This document shows, in pieces, positions 1-8,834 of a stretch of DNA of 64,000 nt. Position 1 is the stretch's first letter. Each line of letters begins with the position of its first letter. Origin of the DNA: Paenibacillus sp. E222 (lineage in GTDB: Bacteria > Bacillota > Bacilli > Paenibacillales > Paenibacillaceae); contig NZ_CP058552.1 in the NCBI RefSeq assembly GCF_013401555.1, positions 2,604,001 through 2,668,000 on the forward strand, written 5' to 3'. The translations under genes were made by a program, and so were the position numbers. The notes beneath the pieces were generated by a model. It worked only from the letters and a program-made list of their open reading frames with translations, searched no databases and was not told where the DNA came from.

Positions 1-1
1 G

Positions 2-358
2 ATTATTCGTTCCGGTATTCTTGCAGTGGATACCGGGCAGATGGAAGCTGCACATGCCGTGGGCATGAGTACCTCCCAGGCAATGAGACGCATTATTTTA
101 CCGCAGGCGGTGGGTGCGGTTCTGCCGAATCTGTGCAGCATGTTTGTTGGTTTCCTGCATGGATCAACACTTGCATTTACCGTATCACAGATGGATATTC
201 TCGGGAAAGCGGACGTGGTGGCTTCGGTTAGTCTGAAATTTCTGGAGGCTTTCATTGCTGCCGCATTGATCTATTGGGGTCTGACGGTGATTGTCGAACG
301 GATTACAGCTTTGCTGGAACGCAGAGTTGCCGTGTACAGCAAAGGAGGAGTGTCATGA
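2..358 (+). CDS. polar amino-acid ABC transporter permease, 3' part
   Basis: The gene enters from the left edge; only its last 118 codons are present, so no start can be given. It carries the EAA cytoplasmic loop of ABC importer permeases (EAAHAVGMS, followed by IILPQA) and then two hydrophobic segments, matching the C-terminal half of the His/Glu/Gln/Arg/cystine permease family. It sits in the membrane and couples to the ATPase encoded next, whose ATG overlaps this stop codon (ATGA), so the two are translationally coupled. The substrate cannot be read from this fragment; cystine, arginine or glutamine are all possible. Confidence 0.85.
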   Translation: MIRSGILAVDTGQMEAAHAVGMSTSQAMRRIILPQAVGAVLPNLCSMFVGFLHGSTLAFTVSQMDILGKADVVASVSLKFLEAFIAAALIYWGLTVIVERITALLERRVAVYSKGGVS

Positions 359-1107
359 TATCACTGACGAATATACACAAATCTTTTGGTCAGCAGGAAG
401 TGTTGAAAGGTATTGATCTGACTGTGGAGCAGGGGGATGTTGTTGCTATTCTTGGACCGAGCGGGTCCGGCAAAACGACATTGCTGCGCTGTGTGAATTT
501 TCTTGAACGTGCCGATGAGGGCAAGGTACAGATCAGCGGATTAACCGTAGACTGTAAGTATGCCCGTAAACATGACATTGTGCAGTTGCGGCGAAAAACG
601 GCGATGGTGTTCCAGCATTATAACCTGTTCAAACATAAAACAGTGCTGGATAACGTAACGGAAGGGTTAATCATCGCCCAGAAAATGTCCAAAGCCGATG
701 CTCGTGAACGAGCCTTGCGTGTACTTGAACAAGTAGGTCTGTCCGCCAAAATCAATGAGTATCCCAGCATGCTGTCAGGTGGACAGCAGCAGCGGGTAGG
801 CATTGCTCGGGCGCTGGCACTGAATCCAGAGGTCATTCTGTTCGATGAACCAACCTCGGCGCTTGATCCAGAACTTGTAGGTGAGGTGCTGTCGGTCATT
901 CGATCGATTGCCCAGGAAGGCATCACCATGATTGTTGTCACCCATGAAATGGGTTTTGCCCGCGAGGTGGCGAATCGAGTTGTATTCATGGATGGGGGTT
1001 CCGTAGTGGAAGAAGGGACACCGGAGGACGTATTTGTGCGGCCCAAACAGGAACGTACTCGCCAATTCCTCAGCCGTTACTCATCCGATTGGAGTTACGT
1101 CATCTGA
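355..1107 (+). CDS. polar amino-acid ABC transporter ATP-binding protein
   Basis: A 250-residue ATPase of the GlnQ/TcyN type. It shows Walker A (GPSGSGKTT, residues 34-42), a Q-loop (VFQHYNLF), the signature LSGGQQQRV, Walker B (VILFDEP) and the H-loop (VVTHEMGF). It powers uptake through the permease encoded just upstream. The start ATG at 355 overlaps the permease stop and follows AAAGGAGGAG. A GC-rich hairpin with a T run follows, so this is the last gene of its operon. Confidence 0.93.
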   Translation: MISLTNIHKSFGQQEVLKGIDLTVEQGDVVAILGPSGSGKTTLLRCVNFLERADEGKVQISGLTVDCKYARKHDIVQLRRKTAMVFQHYNLFKHKTVLDNVTEGLIIAQKMSKADARERALRVLEQVGLSAKINEYPSMLSGGQQQRVGIARALALNPEVILFDEPTSALDPELVGEVLSVIRSIAQEGITMIVVTHEMGFAREVANRVVFMDGGSVVEEGTPEDVFVRPKQERTRQFLSRYSSDWSYVI

Positions 1108-1139
1108 CGATATAGGCGCAAGCTGGAGTAACTGACGAT

Positions 1140-1191
1140 CCCGGCCCGGCATATGCTGTAGCAGGCAAATGCTGATAGGCCGGGTTTTTCT
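1140..1191 (+). terminator. rho-independent terminator after the amino-acid ABC operon
   Basis: CCCGGCC and GGCCGGG arms pair around a loop of about 30 bases and are followed by TTTTTC. It separates the transporter from the small-gene cluster that follows. Confidence 0.7.
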
Positions 1192-1228
1192 ATGGGTGAA
1201 GCAGGCCGTGACGGTAAGGAGGAGGACC

Positions 1229-1516
1229 ATGCAGAGCAAAATCGATGAAATACTCACACATATTGCACATTCTCACCAGCAGGTTGCGCGTGTACTGGAT
1301 GCCAAACGTCAAGTCGCTGTGCGCATGTCTGAAATCATCAATCATTTGCCGGATATTGAACCGGAGCTGGATGGCGTTGACGGTCTGCTGGATAGCTCGG
1401 GACAAATCAACAAAAGCATCATCTCCTATTTGGGAGGCCTGGCAGACCTGGAAGAAGCCGTAGCCGAAACGCTGACCCAGGTGATGCGGGAGATGGCGAG
1501 TCAAGAGGAAGAATAA
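1229..1516 (+). CDS. small helical protein, paralogue 1 of 3
   Basis: A 95-residue, fully soluble and probably all-helical protein. I do not recognise the family. The start ATG at 1229 follows AAGGAGGAGG. Its N-terminal pattern (HIAHSHQQVARVLDAKR) recurs in the third small gene (SIAHSQQALARILDS) and more loosely in the second (AAAKMQWNIALILEAKA), so the three look like paralogues from tandem duplication. They open a cluster of spore-surface-type glycosyltransferases, which suggests structural or scaffold proteins of the outer spore layers. That role is inferred from context only. Confidence 0.7.
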   Translation: MQSKIDEILTHIAHSHQQVARVLDAKRQVAVRMSEIINHLPDIEPELDGVDGLLDSSGQINKSIISYLGGLADLEEAVAETLTQVMREMASQEEE

Positions 1517-1533
1517 GCCCGGAAGGCGGGTGA

Positions 1534-1878
1534 ATGGACATGAGCAGAGAACAAAGTCTCATACTGATGCTGGATGCAGCCGCCAAGATGCAGTGGAATA
1601 TTGCCCTCATTTTGGAGGCCAAGGCGATTGAAGCCGAGAAGGTAAGGAACTGGGCGTTAAATCATTTGAATGGTGAGGCTTTTCTGACGCATAGCGATCA
1701 GGTGGCAGAGCCTCTCAAAATGCATGATCAGCTGGTGGAAATACTGGAAGGATTGACCCGAATGGAAACCGGATTATGCAACAACCTGAAGGCTATCATG
1801 GTGCAGAACGATGGTGAAGAAGGCGGCATGGATGGTGGCATGTTTGGCGGTATGGATATGGGGGATCTCGGAAAATGA
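1534..1878 (+). CDS. small helical protein, paralogue 2 of 3
   Basis: A 114-residue protein with the same helical core as its neighbours, ending in a Gly/Met/Asp-rich tail (GGMDGGMFGGMDMGDLGK) that the others lack. Such flexible tails are common in spore-coat proteins, but no function is established. The stop overlaps the ATG of the next gene, so the genes are coupled. The start may be 1534 or the second ATG at 1540. Confidence 0.7.
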   Translation: MDMSREQSLILMLDAAAKMQWNIALILEAKAIEAEKVRNWALNHLNGEAFLTHSDQVAEPLKMHDQLVEILEGLTRMETGLCNNLKAIMVQNDGEEGGMDGGMFGGMDMGDLGK

Positions 1879-2174
1879 GTCTGTTGCGGCGTGAGCAGGA
1901 AGCGAAACTGTCCCTCATTGAGTCCATTGCACACAGTCAGCAGGCGCTCGCCCGCATTCTGGACAGTGTGGCCAGCGTGTCTGCCCACTCGGAAGTATCC
2001 GCCCGCAGTCTGGCTGAGAACATTCGTTTGCTGAGCCGTTATCAAGAAGAGATGTCACGGATGGTTACGGGGATTCCATTGGCCCGAATCCAGCATGGGG
2101 AGCCTGGTGTGCCATGGCTCAAAGATCCTGGATATGCAATACGCATAGTCCGGAATATACAGGAGGAATGTTGA
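1875..2174 (+). CDS. small helical protein, paralogue 3 of 3
   Basis: A 99-residue protein starting inside the stop of the previous gene (ATGA). Its first 50 residues repeat the motif seen in the first paralogue (SIAHSQQALARILDS against HIAHSHQQVARVLDA). No signal peptide or membrane segment is visible. Function is unknown. It belongs to the same operon as the Arg/Lys-rich gene that begins one base after its stop. Confidence 0.7.
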   Translation: MSLLRREQEAKLSLIESIAHSQQALARILDSVASVSAHSEVSARSLAENIRLLSRYQEEMSRMVTGIPLARIQHGEPGVPWLKDPGYAIRIVRNIQEEC

Positions 2175-2175
2175 C

Positions 2176-2517
2176 ATGTTAAAGAAGAAAAAAATACGTC
2201 TGAGAACCAAAAGAGCGCTGCTTGCTCGCGGGGCCCGTCTGCGTAAACTCCGTAAACTGCGTGCGCTCAAAGGCAAACGTGTACTGCACAAACGTACCCT
2301 CAAAGGACGCAGTGCGTGGCTTAAAAAAAAGAAACGTGCGGTACGACGGCACCGGAGTCTGAAGCCTGCACAACCGTTCGTCCCGGCTACCCCTACCGAT
2401 CCGAACCCGGACAGCGCCTACAGCCAGGGGTACAACGAGGCGTACAACGAGGGATTCAACGCGGGTTTCGCCAAGGGATTCGAGGACGGACATCAATTGG
2501 CTTACAAAGCGCAATAG
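2176..2517 (+). CDS. Arg/Lys-rich protein with Gly-Tyr/Phe repeat tail
   Basis: A 113-residue protein of extreme composition. Residues 1 to about 62 are mostly Lys, Arg and Leu (for example LKKKKIRLRTKR and RLRKLRKLRALKGKR). A Pro-rich linker follows, then a repeat tail with a G-Y/F-x-x-G period (YSQGYNEAYNEGFNAGF, then AKGFEDG). The same G-Y-x-x-G style of repeat occurs at the N-termini of the next two glycosyltransferases. A polycation this strong should bind anionic polymers; a spore-coat or polysaccharide-anchoring role is my inference. The ribosome site is AGGAGGAATG. Confidence 0.75.
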   Translation: MLKKKKIRLRTKRALLARGARLRKLRKLRALKGKRVLHKRTLKGRSAWLKKKKRAVRRHRSLKPAQPFVPATPTDPNPDSAYSQGYNEAYNEGFNAGFAKGFEDGHQLAYKAQ

Positions 2518-2570
2518 CAGAATAGGTGTACATTTTCGGATGACTATAGATGCATGTCCAGTGTACAACG

Positions 2571-2606
2571 ATAACCCGGGGGGAAAGATCCCTCCGGGTT
2601 ATTTGT
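2571..2606 (+). terminator. rho-independent terminator
   Basis: ATAACCCGG and CCGGGTTAT arms around a short loop, followed by TTTG. It ends the small-gene operon before the first glycosyltransferase gene. Confidence 0.75.
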
Positions 2607-2775
2607 ATCACCGCAAAAGCGGACATGCCCGTGCAGGCGGATGTGGAGGGCAGACGCCAATTTTGCGCCTTGCAGGACACCCGTCCATGATGCATCTGAC
2701 CCCGGGGCATATCCTTTAGAGGGAACACCAATCACGGGGAGAATCTGAAAGTGATATCTCCTGAAGGAAGACAGG

Positions 2776-3870
2776 GTGAAGGATGTGGCAAAACGACGAC
2801 ACCGACCGCCTACAGAAGCGGAGACGGCTTACCGTGGCGGGTATGCAGAAGGCCGCAGATTTGGCGGCTGTCAGGCAATGATGGAGCGAGTGCAGCTGTT
2901 TGAGCCGACCGTGCGGAATATGAAGGTGCTGTACATTCCGCAGGGATTCGATGCCATCGATGAAGGCGTCATTGGAGCCTTGCAGCAATCTGTTCGTGAA
3001 TGTGTTGTCGGATCGCCGGCAAACATGCTGCAGGAAGCCAGCCAGCATAGGCCCGATCTGGTGCTGGTTATGAATGGACTACACGTATTTCCTCCCGATC
3101 ATCTGGAACAGGTGAATGGCATAAAAGGGCTGGGAATTCGAACAGCAGTATGGTTTGTGGATGACCCGTATTTTACCGAAGATACGACAAGCATTTGCCA
3201 GCATTATGATGTTGTGTTCACACATGAGGAAGCGGCCGTGCCGTTCTATACTGCACATGGTGCGGGTCGGGTGATCTATATGCCGCTGGCAGTGAACCCG
3301 GGGATGTTTCAACCAAGGCGTACGGCACCGCAGCATCAGTATGACATTTGTTTTATCGGCACCGGATTCTGGAACCGAATTGCACTGTTCGACGAGCTGG
3401 CTCCTTTTCTGGCGGACAAAAAGGTATTCATTGCTGGCAGCCAGTGGAACCGTCTGAAACGCTATGACATTCTGGGCCGATTCATCCACGATGGCTGGAT
3501 TGATCCGGGAGCGACAGTCGATTATTACAATGGCGCCAAAATCGTGATTAACGTTCACCGGACTTGCGAGAACGGGGAAGACAATCGCAATACGCATCAC
3601 CTCCAAGGTCATTCCATTAATCCGCGGACGTATGAGATCAGCGCCTGTGGCACGATGCAGATTACGGATGCACGGCATGATCTGCCACGCTACTACCGGC
3701 CTGGATATGACATCGAGACCTTTACAACCGCGGCTGAACTTCAGCACAAAATCAAATATTATCTGCAACATGAAGAGGAGCGGCGAGCCCTAGCCTGGCG
3801 CGGGCTGCTCACCACGTTGAACCAGCATACATTCACCCGTCGTATCGCTCAGCTGCTGGAGCACGTGTAA
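2776..3870 (+). CDS. CgeB-like glycosyltransferase, copy 1
   Basis: A 364-residue enzyme of the CgeB-like group of GT-B glycosyltransferases. CgeB of Bacillus subtilis acts in maturation of the outermost spore layer. Visible markers are a Rossmann-type LYIPQGFD start, the acceptor-side block AVWFVDDPYFTED, FIGTGFWNR, and the sugar-nucleotide-binding end INVHRTCENGEDN followed by NPRTYEISACGTMQITD. The N-terminus has a short G-Y-x-x-G repeat (YRGGYAEGRRFGG). The start is GTG at 2776 after GGAAGACAGG. It is paralogous to the next gene. Confidence 0.82.
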   Translation: MKDVAKRRHRPPTEAETAYRGGYAEGRRFGGCQAMMERVQLFEPTVRNMKVLYIPQGFDAIDEGVIGALQQSVRECVVGSPANMLQEASQHRPDLVLVMNGLHVFPPDHLEQVNGIKGLGIRTAVWFVDDPYFTEDTTSICQHYDVVFTHEEAAVPFYTAHGAGRVIYMPLAVNPGMFQPRRTAPQHQYDICFIGTGFWNRIALFDELAPFLADKKVFIAGSQWNRLKRYDILGRFIHDGWIDPGATVDYYNGAKIVINVHRTCENGEDNRNTHHLQGHSINPRTYEISACGTMQITDARHDLPRYYRPGYDIETFTTAAELQHKIKYYLQHEEERRALAWRGLLTTLNQHTFTRRIAQLLEHV

Positions 3871-3943
3871 GTCTCTTTCTGCAGGACAGCACCGTTTAGG
3901 CAGAGTTAGAGAACCCTATCCCAAAAATAAAAGGAGTGGCGGT

Positions 3944-5083
3944 ATGTCTCTCAAACACCGTAAAACGAGAAAGACTCATGTACCAGTGCTCAGTCTGGCT
4001 GACCAAGCACGCAAAAACGGGCAGCATGCCGGATATGATGCGGGCAAGGAAGAAGGGTATTTGCGCGGCCGTGCCAACTATATCGTCAATTGTGCACAGG
4101 AACCCTTGCCTTTCCGGCAGCTTCACGTACTTTATGTATCTTCGGGTAAAGGATTCCCATATTCCCCACTGGACGAAGCCGTCATGGCAACATTGCAGGG
4201 CATGGTTGCCCAGGTAACTCTTTCCGATCCGCGTCAGCCTGTATCCGAAATTGCACTGCAAACCCGCCCGGACCTGGTGCTTGTGCTGGATGGCATGGAT
4301 ATTCCGCTGGAACATCTGGATGCGATCCGCCAAGCAGGCATTCAGACGGCAATTTGGCTCACGGATGATCCGTACTATACGGATATGACACTGGAAAGAG
4401 TACACCATTTCGATCATGTATTTACATTGGAACTGAACTGTGTTGAATTGTATCGACAAAACGGCTGCCCTTCTGTTCACTACCTGCCCTTTGCTGCATT
4501 CACTAACCATTACTTCCCGATCACCACACCTTCTCCATTACACCGGGACGTCAGCTTTATCGGTTCGGCCTACTGGAACCGGGTGTACTTCTTCAATCCG
4601 ATCATGGCACAGCTGATGTCACACAATACCGTATTTAATGGTATCTGGTGGGATCGCCTGCCCGACTATGCTGCTTACGGTGAGAAGATCGAATTGGGTC
4701 GCTGGATGAGTCCGCAGGAAACGAACGATGTCTATAACGGCACCAAAATTGTCATCAACCTGCACCGCTCCCACGAAGATGATTCCGTTAACAACAACCA
4801 TGTCAAAATTCTACCAGCCTCCCCGAATCCAAGAACATTTGAAATTGCCGCTTCTACAACCCTTCAATTGACCGATGCACGGGATGACTTGGCACGTTTC
4901 TATAAACCAGGTGTAGAAATCGAGACCTACTCTTCCCCTCAGGAGCTGCTGGATAAGGTTGAATACTATCTCACTCATGAGAAAGAGCGCCGCGAGATTG
5001 CACTTCGAGGGCTGGAACGGACATTAAAGGATCACACGTATGGCAAAAGAATCAACGAAATGTTAAGCATTATATTCCCTTAA
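3944..5083 (+). CDS. CgeB-like glycosyltransferase, copy 2
   Basis: A 379-residue paralogue of the preceding gene with the same blocks: WLTDDPYYTD, FIGSAYWNRV, INLHRSHEDD, and NPRTFEIAASTTLQLTDARDD. The N-terminal GYDAGKEEGYLRG matches the repeat style of the Arg/Lys-rich protein and of copy 1. It presumably transfers a sugar onto a spore-surface glycan or glycoprotein in the mother-cell cytoplasm. The ATG at 3944 follows AAAAGGAGTGGCGGT. Tandem duplication of the two copies is likely. Confidence 0.83.
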   Translation: MSLKHRKTRKTHVPVLSLADQARKNGQHAGYDAGKEEGYLRGRANYIVNCAQEPLPFRQLHVLYVSSGKGFPYSPLDEAVMATLQGMVAQVTLSDPRQPVSEIALQTRPDLVLVLDGMDIPLEHLDAIRQAGIQTAIWLTDDPYYTDMTLERVHHFDHVFTLELNCVELYRQNGCPSVHYLPFAAFTNHYFPITTPSPLHRDVSFIGSAYWNRVYFFNPIMAQLMSHNTVFNGIWWDRLPDYAAYGEKIELGRWMSPQETNDVYNGTKIVINLHRSHEDDSVNNNHVKILPASPNPRTFEIAASTTLQLTDARDDLARFYKPGVEIETYSSPQELLDKVEYYLTHEKERREIALRGLERTLKDHTYGKRINEMLSIIFP

Positions 5084-5144
5084 TCCTGACCGGAAGGAGG
5101 TGTGCACAGAACCCTGCATATTCGTATTCAGGGTCCGTGCAGCC

Positions 5145-6749
5145 ATGGCGACTAAACCCAAGCTCATGTTGTTTTCCCATGTGTGCAACACCCGCAGCAT
5201 TACGGGAGCGGAGAAGCTGTTGCTTCATTTTATGAGAGAGATGGGTTCCATCTTCGATTGTGTACTCGTGGTTCCTCAGGAAGGAAAGCTTGCCGGACTT
5301 GCACGGAGGTTCGATATTCAGGTCAAAGTATGCTTCCTGCCGATGCTTCACGGTGTGTACACACCTTACCGGGGGATTGCAACAGATGCAGAACAGCTTC
5401 GCCATAATCCGGCATATCAGGACGTGGTCTCCCTCATCCGGGAGACTGCACCTGATCTGGTGTTGACGAATACCTGTGTTAATGTAATGCCTGCCGTAGC
5501 AGCGAAGTCATTGCAAATTCCGGTGATCTGGAAGATTACCGAAATTATTCAGTTGAATGAACATACCAACGAAGCTGTGCAGATGATTGGACGTTACTCC
5601 GACTGGATCATAGGCATATCCGAAAGTGCAGCAGCACCCTTCAAGCAAGCCGGCATGAGTGCCAAGTTGACCGTGATCTCCCCAACCTGGGACCCGGCCT
5701 TGCCGGACCCCGAACGATGGGTGCACTTGAGGGAACGCAAACGCAAAGAGATTGGTTTCAAGCCATCGCAGATCTGTATCGGTTACATCTCTTCCTTCAT
5801 ATATGATGCCAAAGGTCTAAAACCTTTTGTAGATATGGCTCTGCAATTGTGTGAAACCCATCCGCGCTGTCGCTTCTGGATTATTGGTACATCAGCGGAC
5901 AAAAAGTACTATGACGAATGTGTATCCCGGGTGAAAAAATCCGGTTATTATCGAAGATTTACCTTTACGCCGTTTGAGGAAAACGTATCTCCGGCCTATA
6001 CGGCCATGGATATGGTGATCATTCCGAGCATGGTCAAAGAAGGATTCGGCATGACTGCGCTGGAGGGGCTTTATTTCGCCAAACCGGTTATCGCTTTTGC
6101 CCAGGGCGGACTCGAGGAATTGCTGGAATCGGTAGGCAGTGGTGCTTTTTTGGCCCCGGCCGGGGATTCCCAGGCACTTGCTACTCTGGCAACAACCCTG
6201 CTGAATGATCCTGAACTGGCCTCAGACACCGGTTGGCGTAATCGGACAGAAGCGGAAAAGCTGTACGGCATTGAAACCTACAGGGCAAAGCTGCATACGA
6301 TGGTGACACAGTGGTTGATGCGTTTTCCTGGATGGTTTCCGTACATTCAGCCTCCTAATGGTCCTGTGTACGCATGGGGTGAGGGCCGTTTGCGAACCGT
6401 GCTGATTCTGGAACCGGCTTCGGTTCGGGCACGATTGTTCCCATTGACTGTGATTCAGGCGCTGCCAATCTCGCCCTTGCCTCCGCTTGCCATAGGTCAG
6501 CCTGTTCATGAAGGAACAGAACATCGCTCAGGCCACAGAACGGGACGAAGTCGTTCCCCGCATTCAACCCACCGCAGCAGGGTTCGTAACCGAATGAAAC
6601 AACGAGGAACGGGAATAGGCGGAAGGAAGCTGAAGGCAAGCAAAAAGAAGAAACAACGTGTGCGCGTGGGGCAACCAATTGTTCGCAAACGTACGCCTGG
6701 CAAAACCAAACGAAGCCGGGCACGCCGGAGATTATCCAATAGACGATGA
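5145..6749 (+). CDS. GT4 glycosyltransferase with long basic C-terminal tail
   Basis: A 534-residue protein counted from ATG 5145. A GTG at 5100 is also open but lies inside the AAGGAGGTG ribosome site, so the true start is uncertain. Residues up to about 420 form a GT-B fold, with a GT4 donor-site block near the end (PSMVKEGFGMTALEGLYFAKPVIAF). The last 90 or so residues are very rich in Arg, Lys, Ser and His (RSGHRTGRSRSPHSTHRSR, KASKKKKQRVRV), unusual for this family and reminiscent of the Arg/Lys-rich protein at 2176. The tail may tether the enzyme to an anionic surface or polymer. Confidence 0.82.
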   Translation: MATKPKLMLFSHVCNTRSITGAEKLLLHFMREMGSIFDCVLVVPQEGKLAGLARRFDIQVKVCFLPMLHGVYTPYRGIATDAEQLRHNPAYQDVVSLIRETAPDLVLTNTCVNVMPAVAAKSLQIPVIWKITEIIQLNEHTNEAVQMIGRYSDWIIGISESAAAPFKQAGMSAKLTVISPTWDPALPDPERWVHLRERKRKEIGFKPSQICIGYISSFIYDAKGLKPFVDMALQLCETHPRCRFWIIGTSADKKYYDECVSRVKKSGYYRRFTFTPFEENVSPAYTAMDMVIIPSMVKEGFGMTALEGLYFAKPVIAFAQGGLEELLESVGSGAFLAPAGDSQALATLATTLLNDPELASDTGWRNRTEAEKLYGIETYRAKLHTMVTQWLMRFPGWFPYIQPPNGPVYAWGEGRLRTVLILEPASVRARLFPLTVIQALPISPLPPLAIGQPVHEGTEHRSGHRTGRSRSPHSTHRSRVRNRMKQRGTGIGGRKLKASKKKKQRVRVGQPIVRKRTPGKTKRSRARRRLSNRR

Positions 6750-6763
6750 AGGCAGGGATTACG

Positions 6764-7855
6764 ATGAAGATCATGACGGTGCTGGGTACGCGACCTGAAA
6801 TTATACGGCTCAGTCTGATCATTTCCAAGCTGGACCAGTACGCGTCCAAACATATTCTGGTACACACGGGACAGAACTTCACGGAAAGTCTCAGCGGTCT
6901 TTTCTTCAAGGAAATGGGCTTGCGGGCGCCGGACTACGTCCTTCAGGATGAAGCGGCCTCGTTAGGTCGACAGTTATCCTCGATGTTTACGCAAATGGAG
7001 GATTTATTAAATCAGGAGAAACCGGATAAAGTGCTGCTGCTCGGTGATACGAACAGTGCATTATGTGCTGTTCTGGCTGAACGGATGGGCATACCCGTCA
7101 TTCATATGGAAGCAGGCAATCGATGCTTTGACCTGGATGTGCCCGAAGAGAAAAATCGCAGGGTTATCGACGCCATTTCCACGATTAACATGCCGTACAC
7201 CGAACAGAGTAAGAAACATCTGGTTAATGAAGGGGTGCCCAGTCGCCGAATTGTGCTGACAGGCAACCCGATCTATGAAGTAATGCGTCACTACGACGCA
7301 CAGGTGAATTCCAGCAAAATACTGAAGAAATTGAAGCTGAAGTCCGGGCAATATTTTTTGGTAACGGCCCATCGGGCGGAGAATGTGGATCATCCTCCTC
7401 ATTTGCTGGAAATCATGAAAGGCTTGAACCAGGTTGCTGAAGAACATGCCATGCGAGTCATATGCAGCATTCACCCTCGAACGGCTATTCGAATCGCCGA
7501 GCATCTGCAACTGGAGATGCACCCGCTGGTGGAATTTCACGAACCATTCGGTTTTTTCGACTTCGTGATGCTGGAACGACATGCACGCTGTGCACTTACG
7601 GACAGTGGTACCGTACAGGAGGAGTGCTGCATCATGGGGGTGCCTACGGTAACCATGCGTCGCACGACAGAGCGACCGGAGACGGTGGATTGCGGCAGCA
7701 ACGTGGTCTCAGGTTTGGATGCGGAGCGTATTGCGGGCTGTGTGAAAGTCATGATCGAAATGTCAAACGACTGGGATTGTCCACAAGGCTACAAAGCAAC
7801 CGATGTATCCAGTAAAGTGGTCAAATTTCTGCTTGGAGGGAAATTGCATGTTTGA
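6764..7855 (+). CDS. UDP-N-acetylglucosamine 2-epimerase family protein
   Basis: A 363-residue member of the WecB/MnaA family, with the N-terminal GTRPEIIRLS, the central HMEAGNRCFD and the C-terminal DSGTVQEEC motifs. Beside a FnlA/WbvB-type dehydratase and a reductase, it more likely acts as the 2-epimerase finishing a UDP-2-acetamido-2,6-dideoxy-L-hexose (the WbjD/FnlC/WbvD step) than as a general ManNAc epimerase. An upstream ATG at 6746 overlaps the previous stop; 6764 is chosen because MKIMTVLGTRPEI is the family start. It is coupled to the next gene by overlap. Confidence 0.88.
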   Translation: MKIMTVLGTRPEIIRLSLIISKLDQYASKHILVHTGQNFTESLSGLFFKEMGLRAPDYVLQDEAASLGRQLSSMFTQMEDLLNQEKPDKVLLLGDTNSALCAVLAERMGIPVIHMEAGNRCFDLDVPEEKNRRVIDAISTINMPYTEQSKKHLVNEGVPSRRIVLTGNPIYEVMRHYDAQVNSSKILKKLKLKSGQYFLVTAHRAENVDHPPHLLEIMKGLNQVAEEHAMRVICSIHPRTAIRIAEHLQLEMHPLVEFHEPFGFFDFVMLERHARCALTDSGTVQEECCIMGVPTVTMRRTTERPETVDCGSNVVSGLDAERIAGCVKVMIEMSNDWDCPQGYKATDVSSKVVKFLLGGKLHV

Positions 7856-8834
7856 AAATAAGCGTATACTCGTGACTGGCGGTACGGGATCATGGGGTTA
7901 TGAACTTGTGGCTCAACTGCTGCCCCAGCAGCCTAAGGAGATTATTGTTTACTCCCGGAATGAGTCCAGCCAGGTGGCAATGAGTCGTGAATTCGAGGAC
8001 CCGCGTCTTCATTTTCGCATTGGTGATATTCGAGACAAGGATGCCTTAACCGTTGCATGTCAGCATGTGGATTATGTATTTCATCTCGCAGCGCTCAAGC
8101 ATGTGCCGGTGTGTGAAGATCAACCGTATGAAGCTCTCAAAACCAATGTGATCGGCACACAGAATGTCATCGAGGCTGCGATTGAAAATCAGGTGGAAAA
8201 GGTCATATATATCTCAACCGACAAGGCTGCCAATCCATCCAACTTCTATGGCATGACGAAAGCGATTGGTGAGAAGTTGATCGTATATGCCAATTTGCTT
8301 CATAGCAATACGCGGTTTGTAACCGTACGTGGTGGGAATGTACTTGGAACAAACGGCAGTGTTGTACACTTATTCAAAAATCAGATTCGATCCAAAGGTC
8401 AAGTGTCCATCACGGATATGAAAATGACTCGATTCTTTCTCACGCTGAAAGATGCGATCACATTGCTGTTCAAAGCTTCGGTGGAAAGTGTCGGTGGTGA
8501 GATTTTTGTCATGACGATGCCAACGTGCAAAATCGTAGACCTGGCAGAAGTACTGATTGAGGATTCGGGTGTAGAGAATGTCTCCATTGTGGAGCGTGGC
8601 ACTCGGCCTGGCGAGAAGATTCACGAGATTCTGATGAGTGAATTCGAGAGTATGACCACAGTGGTATACGATGAGCAATACTTGGTGATTTTGCCTACAC
8701 TCGGCATACCGGGGTTGAAGGAGCATTATACGAACTGTCCTCCAGTATCCTTCAGCAGCTTCAGTTCCGAGCATCAGCTAATGAACAAACAGGAGATTCG
8801 TGACATTCTGAAACGTGGAGGATTTCTGTCATGA
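7848..8834 (+). CDS. UDP-GlcNAc 4,6-dehydratase/5-epimerase (FnlA/WbvB/CapE-like)
   Basis: A 328-residue extended SDR. It has the NAD-binding TGGTGSWG near residue 10, the block HLAALKHVPVCEDQP, and the catalytic tyrosine in FYGMTKAIGEK. This group converts UDP-GlcNAc to 4-keto-6-deoxy-L-sugars, the first step to L-FucNAc, L-RhaNAc or L-QuiNAc. The start ATG at 7848 follows TTGGAGGG and overlaps the 2-epimerase; the stop overlaps the reductase start (ATGA). Which isomer is made depends on the reductase encoded next. Confidence 0.9.
   Translation: MFENKRILVTGGTGSWGYELVAQLLPQQPKEIIVYSRNESSQVAMSREFEDPRLHFRIGDIRDKDALTVACQHVDYVFHLAALKHVPVCEDQPYEALKTNVIGTQNVIEAAIENQVEKVIYISTDKAANPSNFYGMTKAIGEKLIVYANLLHSNTRFVTVRGGNVLGTNGSVVHLFKNQIRSKGQVSITDMKMTRFFLTLKDAITLLFKASVESVGGEIFVMTMPTCKIVDLAEVLIEDSGVENVSIVERGTRPGEKIHEILMSEFESMTTVVYDEQYLVILPTLGIPGLKEHYTNCPPVSFSSFSSEHQLMNKQEIRDILKRGGFLS

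Noticed and set aside
618..1046. Long minus-strand frame opposite the ABC ATPase gene
   Set aside because: It is a mirror of a well-supported gene, with no ribosome site and atypical composition.
5100..5144. GTG at 5100 as the start of the GT4 gene
   Set aside because: It lies within its own ribosome site; ATG 5145 gives the usual N-terminus, though its upstream site is weak, so the start remains uncertain.
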